Assembly: GCA_945874145.1 (NCBI GenBank) | Contig: CAMCFN010000038.1 | Coordinates: forward strand, 1-38,295 | Direction: 5' to 3' | Length of the DNA stretch: 38,295 bases | From: Akkermansia muciniphila | Lineage (GTDB): Bacteria > Verrucomicrobiota > Verrucomicrobiia > Limisphaerales > SXTU01 | Part shown: piece by piece, positions 16,901-24,990 of the stretch | Layout: each line of letters begins with the position of its first letter | How positions within the stretch are numbered: position 1 is the stretch's first letter | Notes under the pieces: model-generated | The model's input: the letters and a program-made list of their open reading frames with translations, nothing else | Databases searched by the model: none | Told to the model about the DNA's origin: nothing | Made by a program: the position numbers and the translations under genes

Positions 16901-17491
16901 TCATGCTCCGAATAACCGCCTCAGCCACGAACGTTCGTCTTTAGTGGGGCCAGTGCTGACAAGAACCTCGAACCCATCCTTGCACAGCTCGATGGGGTCT
17001 TCGTCGTAACGGTAATCAGTGAGCGATTGTGCCAATTCCACCGGGATGGCGAAGATGCAGTCAACCTTTGCCTTCTTGCCACCAGCAGCAGCCTGCTCTG
17101 CAAACAACTTGTCACGAATCTGCGCGAAGGAATCCGGCAGTTGACCTTTGACCACCAAGCTCTCAATTCCATCTTCAGAATCGTGATGAACTGACCAGAT
17201 GCGCTGCCCATTACGCCAGCAAGCCGCAAAACTATACATCACATGCTCCTCGACAAAACACATCACCACCTCTGCCATGCCTGACAGTCGGTTTAGCGTG
17301 ACGTCCTCCGTTAGCCGAAGACCATCACGTTGGGAGACGACCAAATACCAATCGCCAGGTAGCACGGTGCCGGTAATGTCGGACTCAGGAACCCCTTCTT
17401 CGCGAGCGCCTGTTCCGCGCAAAGTAAGTGCGTTCTGCACTGCTTGCGGCGTCATGCCTTTCACCGCTACCCACGACACGGATTGGCCCAT
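16901..17491 (-). CDS. Conserved hypothetical protein of unknown function
   Basis: A 196-residue soluble protein starting MGQSVSWVAVKGM. I recall similar uncharacterised proteins in proteobacteria that begin with the same MGQ.ISW.AVKG and share the stretch GTGAREEGVPESDITGTVLPGDWYLVV; no domain name comes with them. Further blocks are MYSFAACWRNGQRIWSVHHDSEDGIESL and a C-terminal acidic region with DYRYDEDPIELCKDGFEVL. Base composition is visibly poorer in GC and codon use less biased than the neighbours, suggesting recent acquisition. The gene sits between the pfpI-fragment region and the Tat isomerase gene. Confidence 0.75.
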   Translation of the reverse strand: MGQSVSWVAVKGMTPQAVQNALTLRGTGAREEGVPESDITGTVLPGDWYLVVSQRDGLRLTEDVTLNRLSGMAEVVMCFVEEHVMYSFAACWRNGQRIWSVHHDSEDGIESLVVKGQLPDSFAQIRDKLFAEQAAAGGKKAKVDCIFAIPVELAQSLTDYRYDEDPIELCKDGFEVLVSTGPTKDERSWLRRLFGA

Positions 17492-17511
17492 ACTCGAAGA
17501 AAACTTGATAG

Positions 17512-17608
17512 TTCACTCCCCCACATACCGCTTGAGCATCGCCATGAACTCCTTCAGCAACCAGGTGCTGTCCATCCACACGCGGGAGCAGACGAGGTTG
17601 CCGTCCAC
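17512..17608. repeat. 97-bp direct repeat, copy A (pfpI 3' end)
   Basis: Nearly identical to 18142-18238, same orientation, with four mismatches in about 97 bases by eye. Similarity drops sharply after the shared GTCCAC. Copy B is the true 3' end of pfpI. The interval between the copies holds the two small genes at 17619-18078. Confidence 0.9.
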
Positions 17609-17638
17609 GACGGCGGTGTCATTGAATTTCTTGCCCAT
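17513..17638 (-). pseudogene. Detached 3' fragment of a pfpI-like gene
   Basis: On the minus strand, an open stretch from ATG at 17638 to TGA at 17513 encodes 41 residues ending VVDGNLVCSRVWMDSTWLL then KEFMAMLKRYVGE. It is the C-terminus of the DJ-1/PfpI protein encoded at 18143-18748, with one residue difference in the last 34 (S for N) plus a missing residue just before. No upstream PfpI sequence precedes it; the DUF-type small gene at 17619-17864 overlaps it. It is therefore a truncated duplicate or remnant of a second pfpI gene, unlikely to work. Confidence 0.85.
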
Positions 17639-17864
17639 AAGGTAACTGCCCGGGGAGGAGAAAGGTTTTCACCAGTTCGCCCTCGCCGCAAAGTGTCATG
17701 CCCGGAAACCGCTTGAACCAAGGGCCAGCCGGAACACCCGGCCGGGTGTCGAGCCAAGCTGCCAACAGCCCTAGCTGGTCAGCGGAAATCTGCCGCTGGA
17801 GGATGCGCTCCAGCAGGTGCGCCAGCAATGCCGGAGGCAGCTTGGCGCGGCGGATTTCAGGCAT
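17619..17864 (-). CDS. Small protein, possible toxin-antitoxin-like partner
   Basis: An 81-residue protein starting MPEIRRAKLPPALLAHLLERILQ. It contains a helical N-terminal half and a loop region WLDTRPGVPAGPWFKRFPGMTLCGEGELVKTFLLPGQLP with conserved-looking Trp, Gly and Cys. I do not recognise a named domain, but small genes of this look, coupled to an upstream 70-residue protein, are typical of toxin-antitoxin or paired regulatory modules. Its start overlaps the stop of the upstream gene by 8 bases, and its TGA lies inside the pfpI fragment. Confidence 0.6.
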   Translation of the reverse strand: MPEIRRAKLPPALLAHLLERILQRQISADQLGLLAAWLDTRPGVPAGPWFKRFPGMTLCGEGELVKTFLLPGQLPYGQEIQ

Positions 17865-18078
17865 GGGCTGCTCCGCCGTAGAATCCGCTCATGATGGCTG
17901 ACTTGAGCTTCTCGACTTCCGCCAAGTCGTCGGAGTCCACCATGCGCTGCGCGAGGCGGGCGAGTTCGTCCGGGGCCAGCGCCCGTTCGCGCGCGAGCCG
18001 CAACGCGAACTGGATGACTTCCGCCTGCCCGGCCGGCGGCAGGTGCAGGATTTCGTCAATGATGGCGGCTGAACTCAT
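17857..18078 (-). CDS. Small antitoxin-like protein (DUF2281-like opening)
   Basis: A 73-residue protein starting MSSAAIIDEILHLPPAGQAEVIQFALRL. The opening resembles small antitoxin-like proteins of the DUF2281 type, which begin with a short helix, LPP, then a helix with VI.F. The remainder is helical and charged (DELARLAQRMVDSDDLAEVEKLKSAIMSGFYGG). Together with the overlapping downstream gene (8-base overlap) it forms a translationally coupled pair, the layout of toxin-antitoxin operons. No toxin activity can be claimed from sequence. Confidence 0.6.
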   Translation of the reverse strand: MSSAAIIDEILHLPPAGQAEVIQFALRLARERALAPDELARLAQRMVDSDDLAEVEKLKSAIMSGFYGGAAHA

Positions 18079-18141
18079 GCTGGAATGCTAGGCCGGGGCG
18101 AAGGTTCGCTCAAGGCGCAATCTGGGCTGGCAGCGCGGGGC

Positions 18142-18238
18142 TTCACTCCCCCACATAACGCTTCAGCATCGCCATGAACTCCTTCAGCAGCCAGGTGTTG
18201 TCCATCCACACGCGGGAGCAGACGAGGTTGCCGTCCAC
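18142..18238. repeat. 97-bp direct repeat, copy B (genuine pfpI 3' end)
   Basis: Second member of the direct repeat described at 17512-17608. It comprises the last 32 codons of the pfpI gene. Confidence 0.9.
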
Positions 18239-18748
18239 CACGACGCGCTGGTTCACGTATTTTGCGCCGCCTTGCACCGCGTCCAACTCGCACTTCGCCA
18301 CGGTGGTGACGGTGCGGCCCTTGATGACATCGGCGGCGGTGAGGATCTCGATGCCATGGCACACGCTGGCTACCGGCTTGTTCGCGGCGAAGAAGTGACG
18401 GGTGATGCGCAGGAGATCCTGATCGTAGCGCAGATACTCGGGGGCGCGTCCACCGGAGATGAACAGGCCGCAATACTCCTCGGGCTTCACATCGCGGAAC
18501 GCGATGGTGGCGCGGACATGATAGGCGGCACTCTCGCGCGTGATGTCCCACTTCGGTTCGCCTTCTGCCGTCGGGGGGATTTCGTGCAACACGCCGTGAT
18601 AAAGCCGCGCCTCCGGCCCGCACACCACCGCTTCAAAGCCGTCTTCCGGCAGGCGGAAAATGGGATAAAGCGTGTCCATCACCTCGGTGGCGTCGCCGAT
18701 GGGGATGAGGACTTTCTTCTTGGGGAGAGTGAGTTTCTTTTTGGCCAT
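18143..18748 (-). CDS. DJ-1/PfpI family protein
   Basis: A 201-residue protein starting at MAKKKLTLPKKKVLIPIGD (18748). It has the DJ-1/PfpI fold: a nucleophile-elbow cysteine in ASVCHGIEIL, with the following His-Gly typical of PfpI-type proteases and stress-response deglycases, the upstream acidic residue region (RLPEDGFEAVVCGPEA) and the stretch EYCGLFISGGRAPEYLRYD. The C-terminus (VWMDNTWLLKEFMAMLKRYVGE) is duplicated at 17513-17638. Family members include intracellular proteases, glyoxalase-like enzymes and chaperones; which applies is not decidable here. The following gene pair starts after a 64-bp gap. Confidence 0.88.
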   Translation of the reverse strand: MAKKKLTLPKKKVLIPIGDATEVMDTLYPIFRLPEDGFEAVVCGPEARLYHGVLHEIPPTAEGEPKWDITRESAAYHVRATIAFRDVKPEEYCGLFISGGRAPEYLRYDQDLLRITRHFFAANKPVASVCHGIEILTAADVIKGRTVTTVAKCELDAVQGGAKYVNQRVVVDGNLVCSRVWMDNTWLLKEFMAMLKRYVGE

Positions 18749-18815
18749 GGGCGGATGACACCAGAGGGCGGGCCGCAGTGTCAATGTGCGGTTCGCCGCG
18801 CGGGCCTGCCGGGGC

Positions 18816-18831
18816 GCGACGTTTACGTCGC
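18816..18831. repeat. GCGACG-TTTA-CGTCGC hairpin
   Basis: A perfect 6-bp stem with a 4-nt loop in the 224-bp interval between pfpI and the VWA protein gene. The surrounding GGGGC...CTTCACCGGG pattern resembles repeated palindromes common in Verrucomicrobia, but a copy-number check is needed. Nothing else in the interval looks coding. Confidence 0.45.
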
Positions 18832-18953
18832 TTCACCGGGCGCGTGAGCTTGCGGCCAATCGATTCGGCAAAGTCTGCTCGGACGCTGAAGCAGCCTGAA
18901 GGCCGCGCCCCGGGGCAAGGTTTGCGCGGCACCTACCGTCACTGGTTTTGGAC

Positions 18954-18974
18954 AGCCGCCTCAGAGCAGCGGCT
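18954..18974 (-). terminator. Hairpin at the 3' end of the VWA protein gene
   Basis: AGCCGC (18954-18959) pairs with GCGGCT (18969-18974) around a 9-nt loop; it overlaps the stop codon of the VWA protein gene. No U-run follows, so it is a weak terminator candidate or another palindromic repeat. Confidence 0.35.
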
Positions 18975-21072
18975 ACGTGCGGTGGTTGTCGAGGGATTGG
19001 GAGATCGCGCTGGGGGTGGGCTGCGGCCGAAGAAGGTAGGTGATGATGCCACCAGCCAAAGCAAGCAGCACGATGGCGGCGGCGAGATACACCCAGCCTC
19101 CCGTGCTGGCTTTGGGCGAGGCGATGGCCAGCGAACCGATGGGTTTGGCGGGTTGGTTGGTGGCGGGGGAAACTTTCGACTCGGGCCTGACAACAGCCTG
19201 CTTCGTCGAGGGTGGCACGGAGTTGGATGCGGTCATCGCCACATTGCTGCCGACTACGGTGGCGGGCAGAACACGCGCGGTGGCCGCCGGGAAGTTGGTT
19301 CGCACGGGGCGGTTGGTGGGAACCAGCACGGCTTTTCGCTCGACTGGCGTAATGCTCGCCGGCTTGGGCGGCACGGGCGGCGGAACGAGCTTGGGTGGCG
19401 TCACTGGGGCGGCGGCAGTGTTCGTTGCGACCTTGGTCGGCGGCGGGACAGGCAGGGCAACTTTCGCGAGCGGAGCGGGCGGATTGGTCTTGGCCGGGGA
19501 GACAGGCTTGGGCTCCACCACGCGGGCTGCCAGCGGTCGCACCGTCGGTGTGGAAGTGGCGTTCGTCGGGACCGGACGGAGCAGTTCGATCTTCGCCAAA
19601 GCGTTCGACGCGTCGAGCACGCTGCGGGGCTGACGCAATGCGGGTGGAATGGGCGGTTGGATCAATACTTCCTTGGCCGGTGCCACCGGGGTGGGCAGCG
19701 GTTTTAGTTCGGGCACGACAACAGGCTTGGGCGGAGGGCTAATCGCTTTGACTTCCGCTTTGGGAACATTCGGCGGCGCGGTCGTTGGCAGCCCCGATTT
19801 CGGCGGCAGCTGCGGGACGACCTCCGGAGCCTTGGGAATTTCCACCATCGGTTTGGGCGCGGGTTTTGGAATGGGGTTGGCCTTCGCTTCAAGCTTGGGC
19901 GCAGGCGTGGTTTCAGGTGGCTTGGGCGGGGCGGGCGGCGGAAGGGCTTTCGGCACGGGTGACACGCTGGCAACCGCGTTGGTAACAGCTTTGGGTGCCG
20001 GGGCAGCGACGGGCGCGGGTTTGGATGGGATGAGGGTTGGCGGCTTGGGAGCAGGGGCAGGCAGGGGGAGGCGGTTGGTGTTCAAGGCGACCATCGGTAG
20101 CAGGACCACGGCAGGCGCAGGGGCCATAGGCGCGGGCTTGGGGCCAATCACCGGGACTGGGGCTGGCGGTGCGGGTGCCGGTTGAGCGGGCGGAGAATTG
20201 GTCCGGGGTGCGGCTGCCACCACGACAGGAACCACGACGGGAGGCGATGGGCGAATGGCCGGCGCAGGCACGCTCACCGTGTTCGTCACCACCGGTTTGG
20301 GTGCGGGCGCAACGGCGATGGGCGGAGTGGGCGTGCTGACTGGAGGAGCCGGTTCGGGAGCGCGCGGTTTCGGGGGCGGGACTTCGACCAAGGGCGGCAC
20401 CGGAAATGGATTCCGCACCGGCATGGGCAAGTTGATGTCTTCCAAGCCACCGCGCACGGACCAGTGGGTGAACTCGCCCTGCTGCGCCACCAACGCGGTG
20501 ACGAAGGGCATCTTCGCCGTGCGCAGCTCGCTGGCGCGTTTGCCGTAGGTGACGTTGATGGGCCGGTCAAACGGCGTGCCCACGACCACGTCCGTGCCAT
20601 CGGAGATCAGGATGATGGTCAGGTTCGTGGCGATGGCGAGCGCCTGGCCCAGCTCGGCAAATACGGGGCGAAGATTGGATTTGCCGCTGAACTTCTGCGT
20701 GGCGAGGTATTCGTAAGTGCGGTTGGCCAGCGCCACATTCAACTCCGGCATCCAAGCGTTCAGCGGGAACTCACGCGTCAGCACCGCCTCGGCATACGTC
20801 CAGACGGTGAAGACATCGCCCTCCTGCATGCGCCCGCCCAGACCCGTCGCGACGAGCCGGTGGGTCGTGCGGTAAAGCCCGTCGGCGTAGCGCGTCATGG
20901 CGGCCGAGGTATCCACCACGAAGAGGTAGCGGCAATCCGCCGTGATGGGCGACAGGCCCACGGGCGGGATGGGCCGGAGGGGCACGACCTGCTTGGCCGG
21001 AGCAGCAGCGGCGTCACCGGCGAACAGGACGCTCCCCAACCAGGCGGCCAAAATGGCGGTGCGGCAGCTCAT
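18973..21072 (-). CDS. Secreted/membrane VWA protein with very long Pro-rich spacer
   Basis: A 699-residue protein. It has a signal peptide (residues 1-24) and a von Willebrand A domain at about 48-215 (CRYLFVVDTSAAM, GDVFTVWTYAEAV, FSGKSNLRPVFAELGQAL, TIILISDGTDVVVG). The MIDAS motif is normally DxSxS; here it is D54-T-S-A-A, so the second Ser is Ala. Residues about 225-650 are an extreme Pro/Ala/Lys/Val low-complexity spacer with scattered TN and PAPKP. A single membrane helix follows (GGWVYLAAAIVLLALAGGIITYLL, about 664-687), leaving a short C-terminal tail. It starts one base after the stop of the NYN protein gene, so translation is probably coupled. An extracellular sensing or adhesion role is plausible but unknown. 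Confidence 0.8.
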   Translation of the reverse strand: MSCRTAILAAWLGSVLFAGDAAAAPAKQVVPLRPIPPVGLSPITADCRYLFVVDTSAAMTRYADGLYRTTHRLVATGLGGRMQEGDVFTVWTYAEAVLTREFPLNAWMPELNVALANRTYEYLATQKFSGKSNLRPVFAELGQALAIATNLTIILISDGTDVVVGTPFDRPINVTYGKRASELRTAKMPFVTALVAQQGEFTHWSVRGGLEDINLPMPVRNPFPVPPLVEVPPPKPRAPEPAPPVSTPTPPIAVAPAPKPVVTNTVSVPAPAIRPSPPVVVPVVVAAAPRTNSPPAQPAPAPPAPVPVIGPKPAPMAPAPAVVLLPMVALNTNRLPLPAPAPKPPTLIPSKPAPVAAPAPKAVTNAVASVSPVPKALPPPAPPKPPETTPAPKLEAKANPIPKPAPKPMVEIPKAPEVVPQLPPKSGLPTTAPPNVPKAEVKAISPPPKPVVVPELKPLPTPVAPAKEVLIQPPIPPALRQPRSVLDASNALAKIELLRPVPTNATSTPTVRPLAARVVEPKPVSPAKTNPPAPLAKVALPVPPPTKVATNTAAAPVTPPKLVPPPVPPKPASITPVERKAVLVPTNRPVRTNFPAATARVLPATVVGSNVAMTASNSVPPSTKQAVVRPESKVSPATNQPAKPIGSLAIASPKASTGGWVYLAAAIVLLALAGGIITYLLRPQPTPSAISQSLDNHRT

Positions 21073-21073
21073 C

Positions 21074-21544
21074 TCAACGCGGCTGCTTGAACCGGCTGCG
21101 TTCGCGGCGGTTATGTTCCTTCAAGTCCAGCGTCATGTCCCGGTTGGCTTCACCCATCATGCGGAGGAAGTTCTCGCAGCTTTGCGCCATGCCGCCAAAG
21201 GAATTCACCGTGTCCCGCTCGGCGTAATCATTCGTGATCACCAGCACCTCGCCAAACTTGCTGAGGCGATACGCCGCCCGCTCGATCAGATCGTCCGCCG
21301 TCTGCCCGGCGCGCGAGTAAAGCACCTCGACCTCGCGGGTCGAGTGCGCCTGCGGCGTGCCCTTGGGTGCTCCTGCGCCGTCGAAGAAAATCGTGACCGG
21401 CGTGCCCGTGGCATCGTGGTAGTGCGTGAGCTGCTCGATCAGCGCCTCCCGCGCGGCGGCGGAATGACGCGCGCGGCCCGGGGCCAGTTCTGGCCAGGCG
21501 TGCAGGAGGCTGTAGCCATCCACGAGAATGCGGACCAGAGGCAC
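21074..21544 (-). CDS. NYN (YacP/Rae1-like) nuclease domain protein
   Basis: A 156-residue protein of the YacP-like NYN family (PIN-fold nuclease), which in Bacillus subtilis is Rae1, a ribosome-associated mRNA endonuclease. Start is a GTG at 21544 (VPLVRILVDGYSLLHAW), chosen because NYN proteins start at this motif; ATG starts at 21676 and 21709 would add a non-homologous leader. Acidic active-site residues are in ILVDGYSLLH, TIFFDGAGAP, EVLYSRAGQTADDLI and LVITNDYAERDTV. The stop lies 1 base before the ATG of the VWA protein gene. A nuclease coupled to an exported protein is an odd neighbourhood. Confidence 0.78.
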   Translation of the reverse strand: MPLVRILVDGYSLLHAWPELAPGRARHSAAAREALIEQLTHYHDATGTPVTIFFDGAGAPKGTPQAHSTREVEVLYSRAGQTADDLIERAAYRLSKFGEVLVITNDYAERDTVNSFGGMAQSCENFLRMMGEANRDMTLDLKEHNRRERSRFKQPR

Positions 21545-21754
21545 GCCCACAAAGTAGCAGCGGAAGGAAACGCGGGAAGCCGAATCTCCTTCGCACCGGG
21601 CACCGCTTGCGTCGCCAACCCAAGTCCTCGCCGCCTGCTGCCCCAAGCTCGCATCCGCCCACCCGGCCTTCGTCATCCGGCAGCCACCGAACCACACATC
21701 CGCAAACAACAGCAGAAGCGGTGCGGATGGCTTTGCGCCGCTACCACCGGGGCA

Positions 21755-22135
21755 TCACGCGACGTCAAGGCATTCTGCCACCGCCTGCCGCAGATCCTCC
21801 AAAGAGAAGGGCTTGGCAAGTGTTTTGACTGCGCCCAGCCGCTCGGCCAGGCGCAAGTAGGGGTGGATTTTGGACTCGCCACTGCGGCCGCCGCCAGTGA
21901 TGGCGATCACCCGCACGGAGGGCTCGCGCGCCTGCAACTTCAAGATCAGTTCCATGCCATCCATCTCCGGCATGATCAGGTCGGCAATGACCAGCCGCGT
22001 CGTCTGCGGCTCATACAACCGCAGCGCCTGCCGGCCATCCGAGGCGTGAACCACCGGGTGTCCGAAGTGGTTGAGAGCCGCACGGAGCATCGTCGCACAA
22101 GCCGTGTCGTCTTCCACGAGTAGGATGTTGTTCAT
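21755..22135 (-). CDS. CheY-like single-domain response regulator
   Basis: A 126-residue receiver protein starting MNNILLVEDDTACATML (22135). The acidic pair is in LVEDD, the phospho-acceptor in RLVIADLIMPEMDGMEL, the Thr/Ser position in VIAITGGGRSG, and the conserved Lys in KTLAKPFSLEDL. No output domain. Its ATG overlaps the TGA of the hybrid kinase gene by four bases (ATGA), so the two are translationally coupled and it is the likely partner. Confidence 0.9.
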   Translation of the reverse strand: MNNILLVEDDTACATMLRAALNHFGHPVVHASDGRQALRLYEPQTTRLVIADLIMPEMDGMELILKLQAREPSVRVIAITGGGRSGESKIHPYLRLAERLGAVKTLAKPFSLEDLRQAVAECLDVA

Positions 22136-24990
22136 GGGCGACGGGTGAGAGTGGTCTCGTTGAGCGCGCGGTGAGTGATCTCCCCGAGCGTGCACAAATC
22201 GTAGGGCTTTGGCAACAGATCACGGAAGCCCAGCTCGTGGGCCACCTCCCCGGTGACGGTGGCGCTGTAGCCGGAGGTGAGCACCAGCCGGAGGTCGGGC
22301 CGGATCGCCAGCAGTTTGCGGGCGAGTTCCGGGCCGCTGAGTTCGGGCATGTTCAAGTCCGTGATCACGAGGTCGAACGCCGTCGGGTTCGCGCTGAAAA
22401 GCGTGAGCGCCGCGATGGGGCTGGCCAGCGTCGTCACTCGGTAGCCAAGCCGCTCCAAGGCCCCTTGCGCCATGATCACCAGCGGCTCCTCATCGTCCAC
22501 AAACAGGACGTGCTCGCCGCGGCCACGGGGAATGGGCTGCGGTGCGGCGGGCAGCGCGACCACTTCCGACTCGGAGACGGGAAAGTAGAGCGCGAAAGTG
22601 GTGCCCTGGCCCGGCTGGCTGCTGACCACGATGCCGCCTTCGTGGTTCTTCATTATCCCATGCACGACGGCCAGCCCGAGACCGGAACCCTCGCCCACCG
22701 GCTTGGTGGTGAAGAACGGCTCGAAGATGCGCGCCACGGTGGCGGCAGCCATGCCACAACCGTTGTCCGCGACGGTGAGCCGGACGTAACGCCCCGGATG
22801 CAGGCTGGGGTGCTGACGTGCCAAAGCTTCGCCCACCTCCGTCTCGGCCAGCTCGACCGTGATGGTGCCCGGCCGCCCTTGGAGCGCATGCCAGGCGTTG
22901 GTGCAGAGGTTCATCGTCACCTGATGAATCTCCGAGGCGTTGGCCAGCACGCCCGAGGCCACGGCGATGTTGCTGCGGAACTCGACGGCGGCCGGCACGG
23001 AAGCGCGCATCAGACTGAGGGCCTCCCGCACGACCAAGTGCAACTGGATCGGCTCGCGCTTCTGTTCCTGCCGACCGCTGAAGGCCAGGATCTGCCGGAC
23101 CAGATCCCGCGCGCGCCGACTCGCAGTGAGGATGGAATCAAGATAGCCCCCGGTCGCCGGGCTGCCGGACGGCATTAGCTTGGCCAGCTCCGCATTGCCG
23201 AGGACGGCGGCCAGGATGTTGTTAAAATCATGCGCGATGCCGCCGGCGAGCTGCCCTAGCGCCTCCATTTTCTGGGACTGGCGGAACTGCTCCTCGGTCT
23301 GCCGCCGTTCCGTGATGTCCTGCACCACGCCCACCATGCGTTGCGGCCGCCCGCCGGCATCCCGCTCCACGTCGGCCACCCCGCGCAGCCAGCGCTCCTG
23401 GCCGTCCCGGTGCCGGATGCGGTATTCAAAGTCAAACCGGCGGCCGCTGGTCAAGGTGGTGTGCGTCGCCCCCATCAGGCGCTCCCGATCTTCGGGATGC
23501 ACCTGGGCGCAGAAGGTGTCCAGCCGCCCATCAAATTCGCCCGGGGCGAGGCCGAAGATGCGGCAGGTCTCCGCCGACCAGATGACCCGGCCCTGGTCGT
23601 CGCCAGCCGCAGGAATCTCATAGGCCCAGCTTCCGATGTGGCCGACTTCCAACGCCTTGTCCAGCAGATGCTGGCTTTCGTCCCGCAAGGCCTCGGCCTG
23701 CTTGAGCGCCGTCGTGTTGACGTGCATGGCCACCGCGCCTGCGAGCTGGCTGGCATGCAGCGGCGCCACCATGAGCCGGAACCAGCGTGGCTCTCCGCGC
23801 GAGTGGCACTGGTATTCCAGGCAGAACTCGGTGGCTTCTCCACGCAGCACCCGCTGAATCTCGCCGACGGCCTCCCGCAAGGCAGCCACCGGCTCGCCGT
23901 GGGAGCGCTCGCAGACTTCCAGATAGCTTTGCCCCACCCCGTGGCGAGGACCCAGACGCCCGTGCGCCTGCACCGCCCGCGACCACGCCTTGTTCACGGC
24001 CACGATCATGCCTGCGGGGCTGAGCAGAACGATCTTGGCCGGCAGGGCATCCAAGATCGCCTGGGTTTCCTCGAGTTGGCGGAGGCGTTCCCCGCTCTCG
24101 CGCATCAGGGCTTCCACGCGGCGGCGCTCCCGGCGCTGTCGCCGCATCAGCCACGCCCCGACCGCCAGCAGGAGCAAGGCAAACGGCCACAGATATTTAC
24201 CCACGTCCCAGAGCGTGACCGGACGGACCTCGTAGACGCCAAACCACTTCTCATACAAGGCATCGTATTCTCCGCTGCTCTTCGTCAAGGCCAGCCCCTC
24301 GTTGAGCCGCGCCAGCAAGTCCGCGTCGCCCTTGTGCACCGCAAAGGCAAATTTTTGCGCGAACCCGGCCTTGGCCGCCAAGGGCCTGACGTTGCCGAGG
24401 CCCAGTTTCCTGAGCGTCTGCATGCCGGCGAGCTGACTGATGATCATAGCGTCATGCTGCCCGGCGGCCAGAAGCTTGAAGCCCTCGGCGGCGGTGGTCA
24501 CCGGCACCAGTTGCCGCTGCCAACCACGGCCAATCGCATAGTCGTGCGCCAGGTCGGCATTGATCACGAGGATGGACTTCCCCGCGAGGTCCGCCTCGGT
24601 GCGGATGCGCGATTCGCCCTGCCGCACAAACACTGCCCCATGCATGACCACATGCGGCACGGTAAAATCCGCGAACTCCCGGCGGGACTCCGACTGGGCA
24701 AGGTTGATCATCACATCCACCCGCCCGGCCTTGAACTCTTCGAGCGTCTCGCTGAAAGACCGGACCCGGATGGTGTAGTTCAACCCTTGATCCCGCGCGA
24801 TGGCCTTCCACAACTCGACCGTAAAGCCGCTGGCCGTCTCGTCCGTCTGTCCCAGCGCAAACGGCGGGAAGTCCTGCTCACTGCCCACCACGAGTGTTTT
24901 GCCCCCGCCCGCCGCCGCCCTGCCCGCCGGACTCGCGCTCATCCACAACACCAGGGCCAGAAGCCAGTTTACACCAAACCGGTGCTCCAT
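22132..24990 (-). CDS. Hybrid sensor histidine kinase with periplasmic SBP domain
   Basis: A 952-residue hybrid kinase of EvgS/BvgS type. Start at 24990 (MEHRFGVNWLLALVLWMSASPAG) gives a signal peptide. Residues about 33-258 are a periplasmic solute-binding (SBP_bac_3) domain (VVGSEQDFPPFALGQTDE, GFTVELWKAIARDQGLNY, AGRVDVMINLAQSESRREF). A membrane helix lies at about 270-290 (YLWPFALLLLAVGAWLM). Two PAS domains follow (about 310-435 and 440-555; the second PAS_3-like with a PAC end EYRIRHRDGQERWLRGVADV). HisKA has GGIAHDFNNILAAVLGNAEL near 585, the ATPase has DNGCGM and GSGLGLAVVHGI, and a receiver domain occupies about 820-940 (LFVDDEEPLV, VITDLNMPELSGPEL). The ligand is unknown. Confidence 0.93.
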   Translation of the reverse strand: MEHRFGVNWLLALVLWMSASPAGRAAAGGGKTLVVGSEQDFPPFALGQTDETASGFTVELWKAIARDQGLNYTIRVRSFSETLEEFKAGRVDVMINLAQSESRREFADFTVPHVVMHGAVFVRQGESRIRTEADLAGKSILVINADLAHDYAIGRGWQRQLVPVTTAAEGFKLLAAGQHDAMIISQLAGMQTLRKLGLGNVRPLAAKAGFAQKFAFAVHKGDADLLARLNEGLALTKSSGEYDALYEKWFGVYEVRPVTLWDVGKYLWPFALLLLAVGAWLMRRQRRERRRVEALMRESGERLRQLEETQAILDALPAKIVLLSPAGMIVAVNKAWSRAVQAHGRLGPRHGVGQSYLEVCERSHGEPVAALREAVGEIQRVLRGEATEFCLEYQCHSRGEPRWFRLMVAPLHASQLAGAVAMHVNTTALKQAEALRDESQHLLDKALEVGHIGSWAYEIPAAGDDQGRVIWSAETCRIFGLAPGEFDGRLDTFCAQVHPEDRERLMGATHTTLTSGRRFDFEYRIRHRDGQERWLRGVADVERDAGGRPQRMVGVVQDITERRQTEEQFRQSQKMEALGQLAGGIAHDFNNILAAVLGNAELAKLMPSGSPATGGYLDSILTASRRARDLVRQILAFSGRQEQKREPIQLHLVVREALSLMRASVPAAVEFRSNIAVASGVLANASEIHQVTMNLCTNAWHALQGRPGTITVELAETEVGEALARQHPSLHPGRYVRLTVADNGCGMAAATVARIFEPFFTTKPVGEGSGLGLAVVHGIMKNHEGGIVVSSQPGQGTTFALYFPVSESEVVALPAAPQPIPRGRGEHVLFVDDEEPLVIMAQGALERLGYRVTTLASPIAALTLFSANPTAFDLVITDLNMPELSGPELARKLLAIRPDLRLVLTSGYSATVTGEVAHELGFRDLLPKPYDLCTLGEITHRALNETTLTRRP

